From assembly GCA_965279355.1 (NCBI GenBank), contig OZ257155.1, positions 3,906,001-3,970,000 of the forward strand: a stretch of 64,000 bases of DNA, read 5' to 3'. The position numbers were made by a program, and so were the translations under genes. Origin of the DNA: G965279355 sp965279355. GTDB lineage: Bacteria; Pseudomonadota; Alphaproteobacteria; CACIAM-22H2. Positions 62,403 to 64,000 of the stretch are shown in pieces. The notes under the pieces are model-generated. The model saw only the letters and a list, made by a program, of their open reading frames with translations, searched no databases and was not told where the DNA came from. Every line of letters starts with the position of its first letter. The stretch's first letter is position 1.

Positions 62403-63479
62403 TCACTCTCCTTGGGCGCCGGGTTCTTCAGCGGTAGCGACCGGGGCCCACAACACATCTTCTATCCGGTTGGCGCCCGTGGCCAGCATCACGAGACGGT
62501 CGAACCCAAGCGCAATGCCCGCCGTCGGCGGCAGGCCGTGCGTCAGGGCCGCCAGAAAATCCTCATCGATGGGATAACGCTCACTATAGAGCTTCTGCTT
62601 CAGGTCCATGTCGGCGGTGAATCGCTGGCGCTGTATCTCGGCATCGGTCAGCTCGCCAAACGCATTGGCCAGTTCCAGCCCGCAGACGTAAAGCTCGAAC
62701 CGCTCGCACAGACGCGGATCGCTTTCCTTAGGTCGCGACAGCGCCGCCATCGAGACCGGATAATCGTAGAGAATGGTCGGCCGCTCGACACCCAGCTTCG
62801 GCTCGATGCGTTCGAGGAAGATACGGAAGAAGAGATCGTCCCAGCGGTCGCCGTCATGCGGCGCGATGCCTGTGGGTGCCGCAGCCGCTGCCAGGAGTTC
62901 GAGCGACGGCTGAAGCGGATCGGGTGCCGTCGCCAGGACATCGATGCCAGTGTAGCGCATGAATGCGTCGGCGACGCTCAGCCGTTCCGCCGGCAGATGC
63001 GGATCGCAGAACCGGCCCTGCCATTTCAGGGTGGTGACCCGCGCGGCGCCGGCGGTGCTCCACAGGAGGCTTTCGCAGTCGCGCATCAGAGTCTCGTAAC
63101 CGTCATTCGCGCGATACCATTCCAGCATCGTGAACTCAGGATGATGCGTGGCGGAACGCTCGGCGTTGCGGTGGACGCGCGCGAGCTGGAAGATTTTCTC
63201 CATTCCGGCCGCCAACAGCTTTTTCATCGAGAATTCGGGCGAGGTGTGGAGATAGAGCGGGCGGCCCTGTGCGGCGCCGGGTTCCTTCAATTCGGTACGG
63301 AAGGCGACGAGGTGCGGTTCCAGCCCCGGCGAGACCTGCAGCGCCGGCGTCTCCACCTCGATGAAATCGAGGGCGTTGAAATGCGCGCGCGTCGCCTTGA
63401 CGATGCGGGCACGCGTCTCAAGATATGGGCGCCGAACGGCGAAACGGTCGGGTCGCCACCAGGGCGTGTTTGAACTCAT
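62403..63479 (-). CDS. epmA: EF-P--(R)-beta-lysine ligase EpmA (GenX/PoxA)
   Basis: 358 residues. Class II LysRS-like enzyme without an anticodon-binding domain. It activates beta-lysine and joins it to EF-P Lys33. LHTSPEFSMKKLLAAGMEKIFQLARVHRNAE and the C-terminal GIALGFDRLVML are the class II motifs. Length is right for EpmA and far too short for LysRS. Operon: unknown gene-epmA-epmB. Confidence 0.95.
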   Translation of the reverse strand: MSSNTPWWRPDRFAVRRPYLETRARIVKATRAHFNALDFIEVETPALQVSPGLEPHLVAFRTELKEPGAAQGRPLYLHTSPEFSMKKLLAAGMEKIFQLARVHRNAERSATHHPEFTMLEWYRANDGYETLMRDCESLLWSTAGAARVTTLKWQGRFCDPHLPAERLSVADAFMRYTGIDVLATAPDPLQPSLELLAAAAAPTGIAPHDGDRWDDLFFRIFLERIEPKLGVERPTILYDYPVSMAALSRPKESDPRLCERFELYVCGLELANAFGELTDAEIQRQRFTADMDLKQKLYSERYPIDEDFLAALTHGLPPTAGIALGFDRLVMLATGANRIEDVLWAPVATAEEPGAQGE

Positions 63480-63488
63480 CGGCGGCGC

Positions 63489-63908
63489 CTATACGCCGCG
63501 CAGCCAGCGGCGGCAAGCCTCGCTGGGGTCGCGGGCGCCGCGCAGTTCGAGCCCCGGCTCGACATCGCGGATCACACGCAATCCCGCCTGCTGCGCCATA
63601 TCGGTCAGTCGTTCGAACGTGTCTTCCGGCCCGGTGAAACGCAGCACCAGTTTACGACGCTCCGGCGTGTGCCAGCGAATCGCCGCCAGCACATGGCCCG
63701 GCGCCTCGCCGCAATCGAGAATCGCCGTCAAGGCGACGGCTGGAAATTCATCCGCCGCGGTCGCCACCATTTCGCCGAACCACGCAACGCCGCCGTAACT
63801 GCCGGCACCGGGCCCGCTGATCAGTGTAAGGGGAATGCCAAGCTCAGCGGCGACCGCGAGGGCCGTCCGCGCGTGTTCGATTGCGTGAATGACAATCGGC
63901 CCGGCCAC
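63489..63908 (-). CDS. Uncharacterised protein in the epmAB operon
   Basis: 139 residues, GTG start directly after the ybjQ stop. Seen: MAGPIVIHAIEHARTALAVAAELG, PLTLISGPGAGSYGGVAWFGEM and ERLTDMAQQAGLRVIRDVEPG. No family recognised, no TM or signal. Alternating beta/alpha character suggests a compact cytoplasmic domain. It starts 9 bases before epmA, so it is co-transcribed with the EF-P modification genes. Confidence 0.75.
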   Translation of the reverse strand: MAGPIVIHAIEHARTALAVAAELGIPLTLISGPGAGSYGGVAWFGEMVATAADEFPAVALTAILDCGEAPGHVLAAIRWHTPERRKLVLRFTGPEDTFERLTDMAQQAGLRVIRDVEPGLELRGARDPSEACRRWLRGV

Positions 63909-64000
63909 TCAGGCGAGCTTCACCGCGGTGCCGTTCGCCGAGACCATGAGGATGCTCTTGTCGTCGGCGCTGATCACCTCGTAATCAAGGTCGATGCCGA
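63909..64000 (-). CDS. UPF0145/YbjQ family protein, C-terminus only
   Basis: The window ends inside this gene. The last 29 codons read GIDLDYEVISADDKSILMVS and then ANGTAVKLA before TGA. This is the conserved C-terminal signature of YbjQ-type heavy-metal-binding-like pentamers. Followed without a gap by the unknown gene (TGA then GTG). Confidence 0.85.
   Translation of the reverse strand, partial: GIDLDYEVISADDKSILMVSANGTAVKLA

Noticed and set aside
1..64000. CRISPR arrays, prophage, insertion sequences, rRNA and tRNA genes
   Set aside because: Read for on both strands; no regularly spaced repeats, transposase or phage structural genes, or tRNA arms were found.

Overview
The window is high-GC, densely coded bacterial chromosome from an alphaproteobacterium, probably a free-living member of the Rhodospirillales/Hyphomicrobiales side of the class (inference). 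Support: a fused TrpE-TrpG anthranilate synthase, a COQ9 gene close to rpsU, a three-gene transhydrogenase (pntAA/AB/B), a tripartite tricarboxylate transporter with Bug-type binding protein, and FixL/FixJ-like and ChvG/ChvI-like two-component systems. No phage, insertion sequence, integron, CRISPR array, tRNA or rRNA was seen. Nearly all content is housekeeping or transport.

Left part (1-20 kb, mostly minus strand): an HTH plus methyltransferase-like protein; a tetR-adaptor-RND efflux operon with a doubled palindromic operator; a fused indolepyruvate ferredoxin oxidoreductase; an MFS-NUDIX-metallo-beta-lactamase-fold operon; an ABC importer with an NMT1/THI5-like binding protein; another MFS transporter; and trpE(G) preceded by a 16-residue leader peptide ending in two Trp codons, which indicates transcription attenuation.

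Middle (20-40 kb): a UDP-glucuronate epimerase-type enzyme, long-chain acyl-CoA synthetase, an M3 oligopeptidase overlapping an ABC1/UbiB-family kinase gene, an unrecognised protein, pntAA-pntAB-pntB, an enolase-superfamily epimerase with panC, rpsU opposite def and COQ9, purE-purK, a diguanylate cyclase, a DUF465 protein, 6-phosphofructokinase, a probable structured non-coding RNA with its own terminator, and an Hsp20 chaperone.

Right part (38-64 kb): tctB-tctA diverging from a MASE1 histidine kinase/FixJ-like regulator pair, with a repeated operator-like motif between them; a CNNM/CorC protein; a Bug receptor with an SnoaL-like protein; rpmE; a 2OG-Fe(II) oxygenase-alkB-cyaY-ABC exporter run; small envelope lipoproteins; a ChvI/ChvG-like pair; a MotA/MotB-like stator pair with an OmpA-like protein; and a minus-strand cluster holding epmA, epmB, class I aldolase, thiE, efp and suhB. 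That cluster joins elongation factor P to the two enzymes that put beta-lysine on it. The window ends inside a ybjQ (UPF0145) gene.

I did not find an obviously unprecedented multi-gene system. The best leads are the structured RNA downstream of pfkA, the trp attenuator, the oxygenase-AlkB-CyaY grouping, the non-flagellar stator pair, the unknown gene in the epmAB operon and the two-component/TTT-transporter locus.
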